From: Symsagittifera roscoffensis
Lineage: Eukaryota; Xenacoelomorpha; Acoela; Convolutidae
Length of the DNA stretch: 64,000 nt
NCBI RefSeq assembly: GCF_963678635.1
Contig: NC_087066.1
Location: 12,074,517-12,138,516 of the forward strand
Direction: 5' to 3'
The notes under the pieces are model-generated. The model saw only the letters and a list, made by a program, of their open reading frames with translations. It did not search any database and was not told where the DNA came from. Made by a program: the position numbers and the translations under genes. Below are positions 32,183 to 45,142 of the stretch, in pieces; positions within the stretch are counted from its first letter, which is position 1, and each line of letters begins with the position of its first letter.

Positions 32183-34152
32183 TTTCCAAAAAAATCATGA
32201 AACTGATTTCAATTTACAGTAGTAATTGAGCAGGAGCTTCTGACACAATAAACTGCTAACTAAGTAAAGAGTTAGCACAAATAAAGTAATAAAAAAGTTA
32301 TTTAAATAAAATAACTAATCCTAATTAGAACCCATAACTTGACGTTGATTCGAGAAACTTAAGTCATGATTCAAACATCACATTGAAACGTTTTGTTAAA
32401 ACATTAGTCTTTGGTAGAGAAAACATAGAAAGTAGACTAACAGCATAGCATGTGATGTTTATGTTCGAAATTTGTCTTCAAGAGTAGAAATTGAGCGAAA
32501 CCTGGTTGGCAGTTCAATATGTCAACAAGGGTTCTACCATCAATTATTATTTACACTCAGGTTCCAAAATCAAAAACGAGACTGGACAATAATTGTACAA
32601 AACAAAGTAGGTTTCCAAATCAGGTAATAACTTTCCAACACTTCCACGAAATCTGCTTCAATCCTATTTTGTTCCAATTTTTGTGCAATTTTTTTTGGTG
32701 CCGATTTTCAATATTGCGACAAGAAAGAAAAGAGAAATTTATTTCTCCAAATCATTTCAAAGTAAGAAAATTCAACAAAAATTACAGCAAGATTTTACTA
32801 GCACCTTACTTTATGAAAAGAGACTCGGAGAGGACAGAAAACGGGACTAATGTCCACTTTACAGTCTGCCCTTAGTATGTTTGATATGATTCTTCATTGT
32901 ATTGTCAACAATTTGTTGGAGAGAAAAAATTATGTTTATTCATACTTATTTTGCAAAAAGAAAGGACTCAAGAAAACTACCATTTGATAATGGCACTACC
33001 TGACAAATCTGTATTGAGCTCTCAACACCTACAAGGAGTGAACCCGAGTTGAAGTGAAACTCAACATAGTTTGCCTAGTTGAACAAGCTAACAAAAACTT
33101 TTCTAAAGGTACCAAAATTAAGTGTTTTTTTTTCGTTTTCACATTTTTTATTCACTCAGAAACTTTTCGAGACTTATAGGCAAAGAGAAGTTTTATGCAC
33201 AATCACGATTTGTAGCTGTCAGAGGAAATATGGTAGCACAAGTCCAAAATTAAGCGAGGCAAGAAGTACTCTTCCGAAAAATAAAAACCCGAATTGAGCA
33301 GAAATATTACCTAAAGTTTTTCCAATATCATTTTTCACTGAAACGTTACAAAGCAGATATTGCTCGGAAACTTATTCCTCCCCGTTAAGCTAACTTAGAA
33401 ATACGAGAAAAATTGATGGAATAAAATTAACCTTCAAATCGGATAAACAATTTACACGAACCAACACAGAAAGAAGAAACACCAAATCTGCATCCACAGC
33501 AAAATTTGTTCTGACTTTCAGGTTCAGTTGGAGGAGAAACATACGAAATTATTTTTTGTTTTTAGATGTATGCAGCAGTACCTAGAAGCCTGTTTTCATT
33601 CAAACGTCTTGGAAAGAATATTTGGCCTAGGCTAAAAAATTCTATCAAACGGCTTCAAGAACCTTGAATAAAAATGGCGAGAGCCTTGAGTGAAGCATCA
33701 ATGAAACAGATAAAAAATTGCACTGTATCAATGAAACAGTGGATGAAAAGACAGGTATTGCTGTACACTTAAATCTGCTCGCCAAAATTTGATAATTTGA
33801 TGCTGAAACGAAGCGGAGTCAGGACTGTTTACCAGCAAAAATAGCGCTATAAAAAATGGCGATAAAGCTTTAAAACGTTTTTTTTTTCAAAGAAATTTCA
33901 TCAAAATTTGCTGTATATTTTTTTCTGGACATATTTAATCTATGTAGCTTTAAAACTGTCAAAAACATACGAAGCCCCAATCTTATGCTTACAAATGACA
34001 GTGGATGTTAATAACGCTAAGCACCCTTCGAAAAAGAACAACCATGTCGCAATACGGCTCCAAAATAAATAATATGACGTACGTATAAAGTCGCAAAAAA
34101 GTCATTAAGCTAGTTTCCACAAAATCTACCTGAGAAAATAGGAGCTACTCAA
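32183..34152. other. Spacer upstream of the 5-phosphatase gene
   Basis: AT-rich, no coding signal supported. It must hold the 5' UTR and promoter of the minus-strand gene, but I see no clear TATA box or initiator. Confidence 0.4.
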
Positions 34153-34922
34153 ATGCCACGTGTCACGGGTGCTCTCGCGAAATTGCTCAAAAAGACAGAG
34201 GCGTTTCAAAAGCTGTATGTACGTGAGCCCCCGTCAATTCTCAAGCGAAGCGGTAAACGTTCAACCAGCCAGACAGACGAACTAGCTGCCGTTGCCTGGT
34301 TGACCAAAAATGATAACTTTGGCTATCGACAATGAGAAGAATACACATGCCGATAGACCCACATTCGGCTCCTACACGACTACTATATTTAAAATCCGAG
34401 AGCTATGAAACATTTTTCCGAGACAACAATATACTCACTCGGATGGGACAAGGATATATATTTTTTCAAAATATTGTAGTTGACTGTTTTCTTACAGTAT
34501 ATAAGGGTGTATAACGCTATGCAACGGGGCCTCCGACGACGAAACCATGGAGCAGCAAAAATCGATTCGCTCACTTCATTTTCACAACTGGGGTGTCTTG
34601 GCGAGGACGATCTCATGAGAGAGCTCCTTAGTCAACAAGGGTCGAAATGGTGGGTGCGGTATCAAGAGCATTCCGACAGGGTTATATCTTAACCCTGTTG
34701 CGGCGAAATAGCAGTGCTTCCTCGATAACATCGATTATTAAAGAGCACATGTGGAACAGGGCACGCAATTTTGGGGCCGTTCGGCAACACCAGCTAGTCC
34801 GATTCTATCAATTTGTGAAATGTTTCTCTAGGTTGCAGAGGTTGAAAGAGGGAAATAACGTAAAGCGAGTTGCTCAACCGGACGTCTATCATCGAGATGA
34901 TATGCGTGCAATACCCCGATGA
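34153..34922 (+). pseudogene. Degenerate open frames upstream of the Helitron
   Basis: Three overlapping frames encode basic sequence (for example KRSGKRSTSQTDELAAVAWL, and LRRRNHGAAKIDSLTSFSQL). They could be remnants of a first element protein, broken by frameshifts. I recognise no family. Confidence that this was once coding is low to moderate. Confidence 0.3.
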
Positions 34923-35286
34923 ATGGCAAGCAGGCAGGTTGCGTGATTCCATCTTACAAGAAACCGCTTGTTATTAGAATTGGAGCCACTATTATCTCCG
35001 AACATGTTTTTGTATAGATTAAGTAGTTGAGTTGGTCGTTAAGTTTATAAAGACAATTTATTTTAAGTTCATCTATAATGGACCATATGTAATTTATAGG
35101 CAAATTAGAATTTACAAACAGATGTATGAGTTTTTAAACGTTTGAAGTCACTTGCCGAATTTTTTTTTGTGAAGAACGTTTTGCAGTATTAATAGCTTCT
35201 ATAATGGACCATACGTGCTTTGTTTGTAGTTGAGAGTTATCAATAAGAGACAGGATTTCATTTAACATTTTAGAATAGAGCTTCGT

Positions 35287-35624
35287 ATGCTCAAAGTTAA
35301 GTTTGTGATCAGTAAGTCCTTTCAGGTTGTCCTAATGGTTCTCTACCGAACTCTTCTAGTTTCTCTTTTGCTGATTGGAAGCGTAGAACCCAATCCCGGG
35401 CCGTCAAAGAGAAAATTTGATAGAAAACGCTGTTCTGCTTGCAATCTCTTTGTGAAAAAAATGAAACGAGGTGCCACGTTTGCAAAAAGAAAGCAGACAA
35501 AAATTCACCAAACAATGCAAATCTTGCTGAACATGTGGCGAAATCTTGTGGTGATATATCGTTCTTCTCAGATGAAAGCAAGTCAGGTACCTATCTAAGT
35601 TTGCGAGTCCCTCTTTTGGTATAA
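35287..35624 (+). pseudogene. Helitron N-terminal part with 2A-like peptide and CxxC motifs
   Basis: A hydrophobic leader (LLVSLLLIG) is followed by SVEPNPGP at 35380-35403, close to the 2A consensus D(V/I)ExNPGP but with Ser in place of Asp. After a frameshift near 35440 the next frame gives CHVCKKKADKNSPNNANLAE. The CSAC and CHVC pairs would make a zinc-binding module in the intact protein. 2A-like peptides at the N-terminus of transposon proteins are known from several non-LTR and other elements. Confidence 0.6.
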
Positions 35625-35629
35625 ATGAT

Positions 35630-36870
35630 GTGACTTCCCTTATGAGTGCAACTGACTATTTCGAGATCAAAGAGGAGCCGGTTCAGTCTGATTTAATGGA
35701 ATCAGTGACGAAACACACAACAAACTTGGATGCCAAATCAACCGTACCTGATGCCGAAGTACCAATACCCGATGTAGAAGAACTACCTTTTTTGTCGAAT
35801 ACTATTTTGAATGATATGCTAATTGTTAGCCCTCCAGAAAATTACTTCCACTCAGTTTGCAACATGAAATGCTACCTTGTGGTAACTTCTTTGCCAATTA
35901 TCCGAACAACCTCCTTACTTCACACCTCCTTACTTCACATATTCCTCTTGAGGTGTGCTCAGTGGCTGCCAACTGCAATTGTCTGTTCGGAGTTTTAGCA
36001 GTTATACTCACAGGGTCCAACTCCCGATTCATGGAGACTGCTCTAAGAAAAATCATTTGTGATCATATTTCCTTAATGCCCTTCTCGCCGTTCCATTTCG
36101 AAATGTACGGTCCTGCTGGAACTACAAATGCGGAAGAGTATCTTCTTAATGAAAATATGCGTTGCGATGGTGTTTACGGTGGCGACTTAGAGATAACCAT
36201 ATTTTGCAATTTGTTCTTGGTGCACTGCGTCGTCTTTGTAGCTCAGAGCTCACGGTGGGTTCTGTATTCACCCCTTCCACCTAATTCAGCAAGCTATCAT
36301 GTTCTTCTTCGTTTGAACAATAGACATTGGGAACCAATCAAGACACTTAGATATAACGACTCTCATAAAGACTGTAAACGTATTAGATTGGACAACTGTG
36401 CTCATGAGGAACCGTTGCCGTCCGGCGGCAGCCGCGACAAATTACAGTCCAATATACCACGTTCCAATGCACACCATATAAAGAAAACATGGAATTTCAG
36501 TCTGTCGAAAACTGTTATGTTGCAACCTATTGAGAAACAGCACGCGGAGAACTTTAATATTGACTTTGAACATGGAATAAACGCAGTTTCAATCGACTGG
36601 GAACCAATATGCAATGCATGCGCACGCGTTTCTACAACATTTTATTCACTAAAATTTCTAGTCGTGTCTGTTAATACGCTTTTCAAGCGTAAGTTCATGG
36701 CCAATTTCGAAAATGAAACGGCTCGGTTGTGCCAACAGTGTACTGATTATGAAACTAAAACTGCCACGTGGGGTGTTGCATGGCCTTGTGTGATACATTT
36801 TTTTTGGAGATATTGGAGCCGCTACTGCCACTTCAAATTTTGTTTTCCTGGCGGCCTTCATCGTGCATAG
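35630..36870 (+). pseudogene. Helitron OTU-like cysteine protease region
   Basis: The frame from 35857 contains VAANCNCLFGVLAVILTGS, matching the OTU active-site block (DGNCLFRAL...LTGS). The Cys is kept and the Asp is replaced. Further on is LRLNNRHWEPI, the His block of the family. The region upstream (35630-35998) is an acidic linker in another frame. OTU domains are deubiquitinase-like proteases carried by many animal Helitrons; activity is doubtful here. Confidence 0.7.
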
Positions 36871-37219
36871 AAAAATATAAAGCTGGCACTGTTAAAAATG
36901 TGATGATCGATGTCACTAGACAATTGAAGCATTTTCGTCATCTCATCCGATCGTTCACTAGTATTTCATACGTTTCCGCGATGAAAAATATAATCTTCCT
37001 TGTATTTGATGTTTTTGTGGCAGTTCTGTTTTGTTGTACGAATCTGGAACTGTTCCCTTCAACCATCTGTTGAATTATTTAAAAGCGGACTTCACAGCTT
37101 TCAAATCAGATTGGAGAGTGAATTTGCAAAGCCTACGGAAAGATTATTTAAACAAATGTGACCAACATCTACCATTTCAGTTTCGTCCTTAAGTCGTTGT
37201 TAATAATGAAGGTTTCTTT

Positions 37220-38626
37220 TTGGCAACTAGTCCAAATCATGATGGAGGATGCAAACTCCGGATGATACACGTGGCTCGGCATCCCGTGTGTGGCAATTTG
37301 TCTCATCCACTTGAAAACCGTCTGGCGGCAATTGCTCCTACTTTCCGTGGTGCAACCCCACTAAAAAATGGAGAATTCTTCAACACATGGACGATTGCCA
37401 AACCTACGGGGGATCTCAAGGGGTTGGCTCCCTTGTTCTCACTAGGAAACGGCATCTTAATGTTAAAAGCGATGAGTTGATTCCTGCGAAAGAAAGTCTG
37501 TTTTATCATAACAGATTAGATATGAAAGAAAACGTGGCCTTGATAGCCAATGAAGAGAAGTCAACAGTTGATATTGTAATGGGTGACTCTTCAACTTTCT
37601 TTCCCTCAATTGAAACAATACAAAATTGTCTTGATTCTGCCACTTTTGTGCCCCTCAACTTAACGGTTGGAAGAGTACGCTGGTGCCGAAGATACAACTA
37701 CCCATGTCTACCATAAACCGTTCATGAATGATGCCTCTATCAGCGGGTCCTCTCCCCTTCTATCTCGGCAAAAAATGTGCAGATCGAGCTATTTGATGTC
37801 TGTTCTCTATCTGTTCTCTATATGTTGTTCTCCAATAATCAATATTTGAATGAATTGGCAGTTAGACGATCGAATACTTTCCTCGTTTTCGTGACTGACT
37901 ACCTTCTCTCTGCAAATATGGCTTTGTCAGTTTCCTTGAAAAGGTTCGCATTGCTCGCAAATAAAGCACTCACGTTTCCCTTTTCTCTATTACATTTGCT
38001 ACAACGTTACACCGGAGTTTTAGCAGTAACTACGTCCACTAAGATTGTGCAAGGACAACATTCTTGTGTGGAGTCAGCGTCGTTTTTCTCCACAATTTGT
38101 TCAACAGTTCAACGAAAACAATTCAAACTGCTTCATTTTTGAAGAAGGTCCTCCTGTTGGGAGCGTGCCTAACATACGAATGGAGTATGAAGGTTCCAGG
38201 AGGCCATGGTGTGTACAACTGAAAACACCATATTCTACATGCTCATCTGACAAAAGCTGTTCACGTGTCCGACTGCTCATATGTATCAAACCGTGTGTAG
38301 CCCCACCATCAGTAACGACTTTCGTATCTGGCCAGAATGTTGTTCGATGTCCGCGTCACTCGGCTCTACTCTGCACCGATTTCAATGCGAGCGGTTACTT
38401 TTGTTCAGCAGCAAAAAAGTGTTCTAATAAATCAAAGTGGCGATGCCCGCGGGATTTTTGCGGAATTAGTTTGTGTAAAAAACACATAAATGAGGCATAC
38501 TTGGCCAATTTTGCATTTTCTTTCTCGCTACGAAAACTAGAACAATCAGATGAATCTGATGCAGATGACTTTGTGGAAACGGAGTTTGTGGAAACTGAAA
38601 AAAATCTTCTGATGAAGAATGCATAG
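37220..38626 (+). pseudogene. Helitron central region with Cys/His-rich segment
   Basis: This region is split into frames at 37220, 37387, 37777 and 38045. The last contains CPRHSALLCTDFNASGYFC then CPRDFCGISLCKKHI, a likely zinc-binding module of at least seven Cys/His. It lies between the OTU and Rep parts. I recognise no named domain. Confidence 0.5.
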
Positions 38627-38840
38627 AGCAACTTGTGCCTCCCGTGCCCAGCTGTGACGACGTGTTCTCTAACTTAGATACTGATGCTGGTGTTCCTTTC
38701 AAAAGGACTGATGTTGACTTCGCCAAAAAAGATATGGAAGTTATTCCAGTTCATGCGTTAATGAATGAACTCTTTCATGACAGTTTTGAACATTAAAATT
38801 TTGAAAAATTTTTCTCGCCTCAGAAGAGCCTTGCAGTGCG

Positions 38841-39416
38841 TTGCCTCAGTTAATCCGAGTTGTGCTGTTTCTTTATTCCAAATCGAAGCCTTGCTTTTTC
38901 CCGCCATCATCTTTAAACAACTCGATGACGGGACTTACCCTGGAGAATTGCCTTTCTTTCTTTTATTGCGACAAACGAACTGCTGCAAAGTTTGGGTTCG
39001 AGGACTTGCTGCAACATTTTACCAGTAGAACAACTGACTTAACTCTTTCCACTTCATCGTCCATGCATTACATTCAATTTGCCGTTGACTGCTTAATTAA
39101 TTTAGCATTAGGAGCTCATCACTCGTCCCACTTTTTCCGAAAAGGATTGCATTCGCTGCAATTGCAAGGCAACCGTGAGTTGTTTGGAAAAGTTGCCTTA
39201 TACGAAACACATGATGGAGAAATTCGTTTACGTGAGCTGGTTGCTGCGGTGTCTTCTGATCCTGTTGACTGTTTCCTTACCTTGTCATGTAATCAGAAGG
39301 ACAACCCAGCTGCGGCTGGTATCATGCAATCTATTGTGTCTAAGTACAAACACTGCTCAGAAGAAGTCCGAAACGCATCTATACGATCTTCCTTAACCAC
39401 AATCCTCCGCGCATGA
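38841..39416 (+). pseudogene. Helitron Rep N-terminal region
   Basis: The frame contains DCFLTLSCNQKDNPAA, resembling the Helitron-like N-terminal block (FxTxSCNPxxxE). It precedes the HUH block by about 160 bp. Confidence 0.6.
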
Positions 39417-39449
39417 AGCAACAGCGTTCGATTTCTCATCGAATTGCTC

Positions 39450-40377
39450 AAAAACTCAAAAGAAAACATAATTGGAGTCATTCGGAAAATATGGGCTAGA
39501 GCCGAGTTCCAAACGACGACAGGAAATCTTCCGCACTACAACATTTTAATCTGGTGTGTGCCTGGGACATTCTCCGTTGATCACTCTGTGATGCGCAAAG
39601 AAAACCATCTATGACAAATTGCAAGACATTTTCTACAGTAATCTGAACCTCATCCATTCGTACAAAGATTTATCTGACAACTACGAACTGTGTATTCTTG
39701 TTCACACCCATGACTGTGAAAAATCTAATTACAGGTGCATGAAACGGAAAGATGCTGCCGGAAACAGCCTTTGCAGAACACCTCCTTTTTCTCAAAATCA
39801 CTCAAACTGGAAACTGACCATGAACCGTTATTACCCAGAAGCAGCCCTGACATTATTGCAAGAAATTGGTTTAGATGAGAGTGTTGGCGGCGATCCAAAT
39901 TGGCTTCAACCATGTGGAGTTCTTCACACAGAAAAGCATATGTATGCTGCAACCAAAGGCGAAAACTTGATCGCTACTAGTCCACATATTTTCCTGCTCA
40001 CCAAGTCAAGCACCAACCTTTTAGCCACTGATCCCCAAATGAGCTGTTCGTACTTAACGCATTACGCATCTAAAGTAGAAGAACATGCAGAAGCCAAAAT
40101 TACTGCTAGCCACGATGGAAAATCCTTCCGTCTTCGTAGTGATGGCATTCTTAACCGAAACCTCAGCAGCGTTAAGCATTTTTTGGCTCAGGATAAGAAG
40201 CGTGACAGGCACATCGAAAAAGTGGACTGCACCTTACTTTCGATAACAGAGGGCTGTCACTGGCTTCTTTGCTACCCCACAGTCATAACAAACATGAAAT
40301 TTGTTCATGTTCCAAATGTTCCACCCGGTGAACGCTTCGTTTACTCTTCCACGGTCCGTAAACAGCCTCTTTTGTAA
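39450..40377 (+). pseudogene. Helitron Rep catalytic region, HUH and Tyr blocks
   Basis: At 39514-39548 one frame reads TTGNLPHYNILIW, the place of the HUH (LPHxHxL) metal site; the second His is Asn. The frame at 39619 continues with ILVHTHDCEKSNYRCMKR, SPHIFLLTKSSTNL and SYLTHYASKVEEHAE. The last holds the Tyr-rich block expected to carry the nicking tyrosine. These blocks are standard for Helitron rolling-circle nucleases. Confidence 0.78.
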
Positions 40378-40472
40378 ATACCTTGCGCGATGAAACTGCT
40401 GCCCTAGAACCATAGAGAATTCTCACTGATTAACAACAGATAATAGCGGCCGATGTTTTTGGTGGCAACGTA

Positions 40473-41439
40473 ATGCACGATAAAATGGCGCTTTTCAACA
40501 TGCGTCCGCCTGAACTGCTTTGTATTGACAGTGTTGGATTATACATTCAAAGTTTTGACCAACAGAAGCACAGCTTTTCCAACCAAACCTTGCGTTTGAT
40601 GTTCCAAGCTTATACACTTGCACCATGGATTGATTGTTTTGGACATTGGACTCGTTTGCGTCGAGCCGCACTAAATAACATCGAAAACTTTGTCTCCCAT
40701 ATGAATAGCGAGGCCCACCATTACACTCTCAAAATTATTTACCTCTGCAAGGATGGAAGTGCTGACTGCTGGATTTGGCTTCTACCCGATGAGGACATTT
40801 CGCTTCCGGAAATTGTGTTTAAAAATGTGACGTCTAGAAACACTATCAGTTTTCTCGTCTCCTTTGTCCTTCGGTTTGGCCATTAATAAACAGAATTAGA
40901 TTTGTTCTACTCCAACAGTTTATTGGACAGTTACATTAAAGCCAGTTTAGTTGTATACAGAAAAAAAATTGCGTTTCCTTCCAGGAGGTTCTCTCACCTT
41001 TTCAGCTAAACTTGTGTCTGCGGATTCTGCTTTTTCGCAACTTTTGGGTGTCGAACTGTGTGAATCTGTACTTGAAACGCCCACTGTTTTGCTGCAACAT
41101 ATATTGGAAGATATGGATGAAACTGCCCACAGTTCATGTTATAACTGTCAGCAATTGCTGTTCCAGCAATTATCTAGTGTCAGCTTAACCAATTTGCCGA
41201 CTTCTTACACTTCATCCCAGGTAGAAAATGAATGGATACCGCAGATTTCGTCTGCTGATCACCAAAGCGCCGAATCAAGAGCCGAGCAGAATCAAGTCCT
41301 TACTCAAGTTTTAAAAAGTATACGTAACCGATTGTCATCTCCATACTTATTATACTCCAACAAAAATGAGATTATTTTGGGACCACCTGGTTCTGGAAAG
41401 AGTCACTTGAGTAAAATTGTTCTGTCATGCCCTTTGTAA
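40473..41439 (+). pseudogene. Helitron helicase, N-terminal part with Walker A
   Basis: The frame from 40473 contains FNMRPPELLCIDSVG and FLVSFVLRFGH, conserved in Helitron helicases. After a break, the frame from 40951 reaches GPPGSGKSHLSK (41380-41415), the Walker A motif. A one-base frameshift about 20 bases after Walker A ends this frame. Confidence 0.8.
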
Positions 41440-43129
41440 TGGCCTGGTGTCCATGATAACAAGTCTGGCTGCTCGACGCGCTAATCAATTAGGAGGGGAG
41501 CATATACATCGACTGTTTGGAATTCCAGTTAGAAACATAGAAGTTCACGCTATTCTTGATGAAGCGCTCGCTAAGTTAACACACGACACGAAACGTCAAT
41601 TTTTACTCAGTAAATTACAGTCCTTAATCGTGGAAGAAATTAGTGTTGTTAACGCTGATTTATGGGCAGCAATGGACTAACTTTTACAACGAGTAAAAGA
41701 AAACTACGCGCCTTTCGGCGGTGTGTTCCTGTTGGCAAATGGGGATTGTGTGCAACTACCCAACGTATCTGGTTGCGACGTGTTTCAGGCGAGCTCTCTG
41801 CTTTACGGTTTCAACTTTAATTTTTTAACTCATCTGGTTCGCATGGACGATTTAAATGGCCAGAGATTACTACTTTTAATGCAGCAGAGGCCTATCCCCG
41901 AATGTGATATTGAAGAAATTGTGCAACTGTTCGGAGACCATTGTCACTTTGTTGATAACTGGGAAAATTTAGATGACTCCATTATGAAAGTATTTGGCAA
42001 AAAAGCAGCTGAGAGGGAAGCGGTTCAAAGACATCTTGCTATGATACAGCGGTCGGGTGCTCCTCACTTCATTATTGCAAAAGACGAGGTTCGTATGTCA
42101 GGATCACATGCATGGCGTGATGCTGCCAGTGATGTCACGAACTTCCTCGACCGCAATTGCCGAGAGCCACCTCGCCTGTTGATCTATAAACGAGCTGTAG
42201 TTCGTTTCTGCCGAAATATGGACAGCAAGTTGCAAGGAACATTGGGAGTCATTGAGTACCAAAACTCAACCCCAAATTCTGTGGCTGTTTTTATTGCTTC
42301 ATTGCCATCAGAAATAAATGAAAATTTACGCACAGGTGAATTTCGAAATTGGAGACGTGTGTCTGTGCGTAGACAAAACGGTTTCACGCAATCTTTTAGA
42401 GGCAATAGTGTTCGACGGCAGCAAATGCCACTGGTCAACTATAGAGCTTCAAACTGTCACCGACTATTAGGAGATGAACTACCACGCCTAGCTACAGCTA
42501 TATCCACAACAGAATCTAAATATGCTCTGTGGTTGCCTTCTCAGATCTTCGTCATTGGCAGCAGAGTTCCTGCTCTTAATCGTCTCTATTTCGTAGGAAG
42601 AACATGTGAAACACTTCAGGCAATTACATGTGTACTGAAAACGCGAAACCTGCATGAGGAACGGGTTTACAAGTTCTTTGAAACATTACGTCTCTCCAAC
42701 CGCAATCGAGTGCTTGTGGAAATTTCGTCAACTCCCTTCATGCGTGCTCATTTCAGTGTACCGACTACATCAGGTGGATTCGTTTCTGTATTAGTGTCTC
42801 TGAAAGATCGGTCGCTAACAACCCTCATGATTGAACAAACAGACCAGTCTCTTGCAGGTCATCTCAGACAACTCAATTGCACTGCAGTGGAAGGTTCTCA
42901 GCTGTATGCAATGCAACCGTGGACTGTTGGGGCTTACATATGGAATTTTGAGTCCGAACAACAACGAACAGAGGTGTTCCGTGAATTGCAAACATTGAGA
43001 AGAGAAAGGCCACATAATGGAATCATCGATTTCTGCCACCAACTGCGTATGTGCGTTGACAACTTTGAAACCAATATTCACTACTGTTGCCCGGGAGTTT
43101 TCACCGTCAACGATCAAAACGACCATTGA
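41417..43129 (+). pseudogene. Helitron helicase, Pif1-like motifs to C-terminus
   Basis: The frame contains MITSLAARRANQLGGEHIHR and LIVEEISVVNADLWAAMD (the Walker B-like block, here EEIS). An in-frame TAA at 41678-41680 follows, then VFLLANGDCVQLPNVSG and FLTHLVRMDDLNGQRLL. The rest runs open for over 460 codons to TGA at 43129. The long intact C-terminal frame suggests the element decayed recently. Confidence 0.82.
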
Positions 43130-44421
43130 AACTTATATTTACTGATCCCAAAATAACTGTGACATTTCCGACTGGTCGGAAATGGCACAGACCCGTTCTT
43201 TTGTTGCGTTTATGTTGTTTCATTGTCTTTCTTATTTGTGTCATGTTTACGGAATGCACATCTGTTCTCATTGAAAAGCTCAGTGATTTATAGGCACAAT
43301 GGCCGATATCTTAATTGTTTCTCTACAATTTCATGTGGCACTTGTGTGGTTGTAAATCTCAATGTTGCTATTAACTTCTAATGAATACTTTTGTTTTTGT
43401 TCCTCAATTCGGTATACATTGACCGCACCTGAAGGTATTGTCAATTTTTTGTTCAGCTTGTTCGTTCTAATTAACTTTTGATGGACACATTGGTCTTTAA
43501 ATGATGGCATCGGCGATTGGTTTCTTAGAAATTGTTTGTTTTGTCCTAATCCGTAATTTTTGTGTGACGTGCCAATCGAACGACTTTCATAAGTAGGGTG
43601 GCAAAACGAAAAACTGGTCAAATGAAGTTCCGCTTTTTACTGTGTATATAAACAGTTGTCTGAATGGACTAGTGCTCCATAGCGAAGCACTTGAAAAGTT
43701 GACTATTCTTAGTGCTGGTAAACTTGCCCTATTTTCTACAACCGGTTACCTTCAAATAACATTGAGTGTTTTATGTTATTAGCCATTTTGTTAAATTTTA
43801 TAGTGGGTAGTTTTTGATTTTCTTTTTGTTTATTTAAGTGCCCAGAGAACAGTTTCGTTTCCAATCAAAATACTTTTGTAATTTTTTGCCAACATTTTTA
43901 GGCTCGTCCTACCTTTCAACCCTATTCTTTATCATTCCTTTTTAACAGCCTTTGATAATTACAACCGACGTTTAATTTCGCTACCAAAGGTTCAGATTAC
44001 TGAATAATTCTCTTCAATAATGGTTGCCTTATCTTTGATCATGATTAAGTAGTTAATTGTTGGTGAGGAGGCATAAATGGCGTTTCGTAGTTTGAACTTA
44101 CTACACGCTTCATTTAAAATGATTATACTGACCCTTTTCAACTGTGGAAACTCTGTTGAGTTTGAGGACGAATTGACTAATAAATATTATTTTAATATGC
44201 TTCTGCCAATGGAATATAAGTACCAACAATCTATTCCCCTTTAACTCACTATGATTTAATTTGGTGAAAACGTGCTATCATTCAACAGAGTACATAGCTA
44301 GGGTACTTTAAGTTTCATTTCGTGCGGTTGGTTTTTGTTCCCACCTTTGAGATAATCTTTAAACGAAATCATACACAGTCCCAGGTACGTATGCCTGGAG
44401 AAATGGCTCGTTTTCAAACTT
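43130..44421. other. AT-rich spacer after the Helitron helicase
   Basis: No convincing coding sequence is seen on either strand. It may include the 3' part of the Helitron or the promoter of the frame at 44422. Confidence 0.4.
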
Positions 44422-44889
44422 TTGTTTTACACCTTTCCCACCATGTTTGCGACATTCATCTCCAATTTTCATGTCCTTTTAAATATCTCTTTTAAACTGT
44501 TGCCTTTTTTCAGAAAAAGTATGAGTGCTATTCACGTCCACTTCTTGAAAGTAACCGTGTCTGGTGGCACTTATGCCAGCAAAAGCGAATTAAAACAAAA
44601 ACTTGTAACAGTTATCCGTACTCTGCGTTTGGCAGATAAACCGGCGGTGAAGACAATGGTGTCTCAGTTGAAACCGATTCCAGGAAGGTGCCAAGGCGCG
44701 CAAGGGTGCATTTCCACAGCAAATGAGGTGGACGCTAAATGTATTCTGCGCGCCCTGAATCTGAATGGAAATGATTTCCATCCAGAAACAAAATTCTTCG
44801 CCGCTCATTTTCTGTCCCAGCGACAGAGTATAATGGTGAGCACGCCTGTCGGAAAAGAGTTACCCAGACCGAAGTTTCCAAAACGCTGA
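44422..44889 (+). other. Open frame of unknown function
   Basis: A 155-residue frame, with an internal Met giving 123 residues (MSAIHVHFLKVTVSGGTYAS onward). It is basic, with two Cys in GRCQGAQGCIS, and shows codon-like composition in its second half. I do not recognise a family. It could be a second protein of the Helitron or a fragment of another gene. Confidence 0.35.
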
Positions 44890-45142
44890 GGCGGTCGGCA
44901 GTGATAATCTGGAGAACGTGAAACTATTTTCTCACTTAATCTTTTGTGTTTCGTCTAATAAATTGTTACTAACTTCAATTTGTTTTAACTTTCAAGCCAC
45001 TTATCCCAGGAACGTCTTGTGTTCAATTAAAGCTTCCGTGTTTCCTTCGTCAACCTTATCAATTATCATCGATTCTTGCTTAACAAAGGCCGAAACTTTC
45101 AAATCCATCTCCCGTTGCTTTTACTCCGTTCATCTAAGGTGA

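Larger units (their letters stand above)
35287..43129 (+). mobile_element. Degenerate Helitron, Helentron (Helitron2) type
   Basis: In order on the plus strand are a 2A-like N-terminus, CxxC motifs, an OTU-like region, Cys-rich region, Rep region and Pif1-like helicase. This order with an OTU-type protease is known from Helentron elements. Reading frames shift repeatedly (about ten times) and there is at least one in-frame stop, so the copy is dead as it stands unless some breaks are short introns. The element ends are not located: I could not identify the terminal repeats. Flanking open frames at 34.15-34.92 and 44.42-44.89 may belong to it. Confidence 0.82.
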
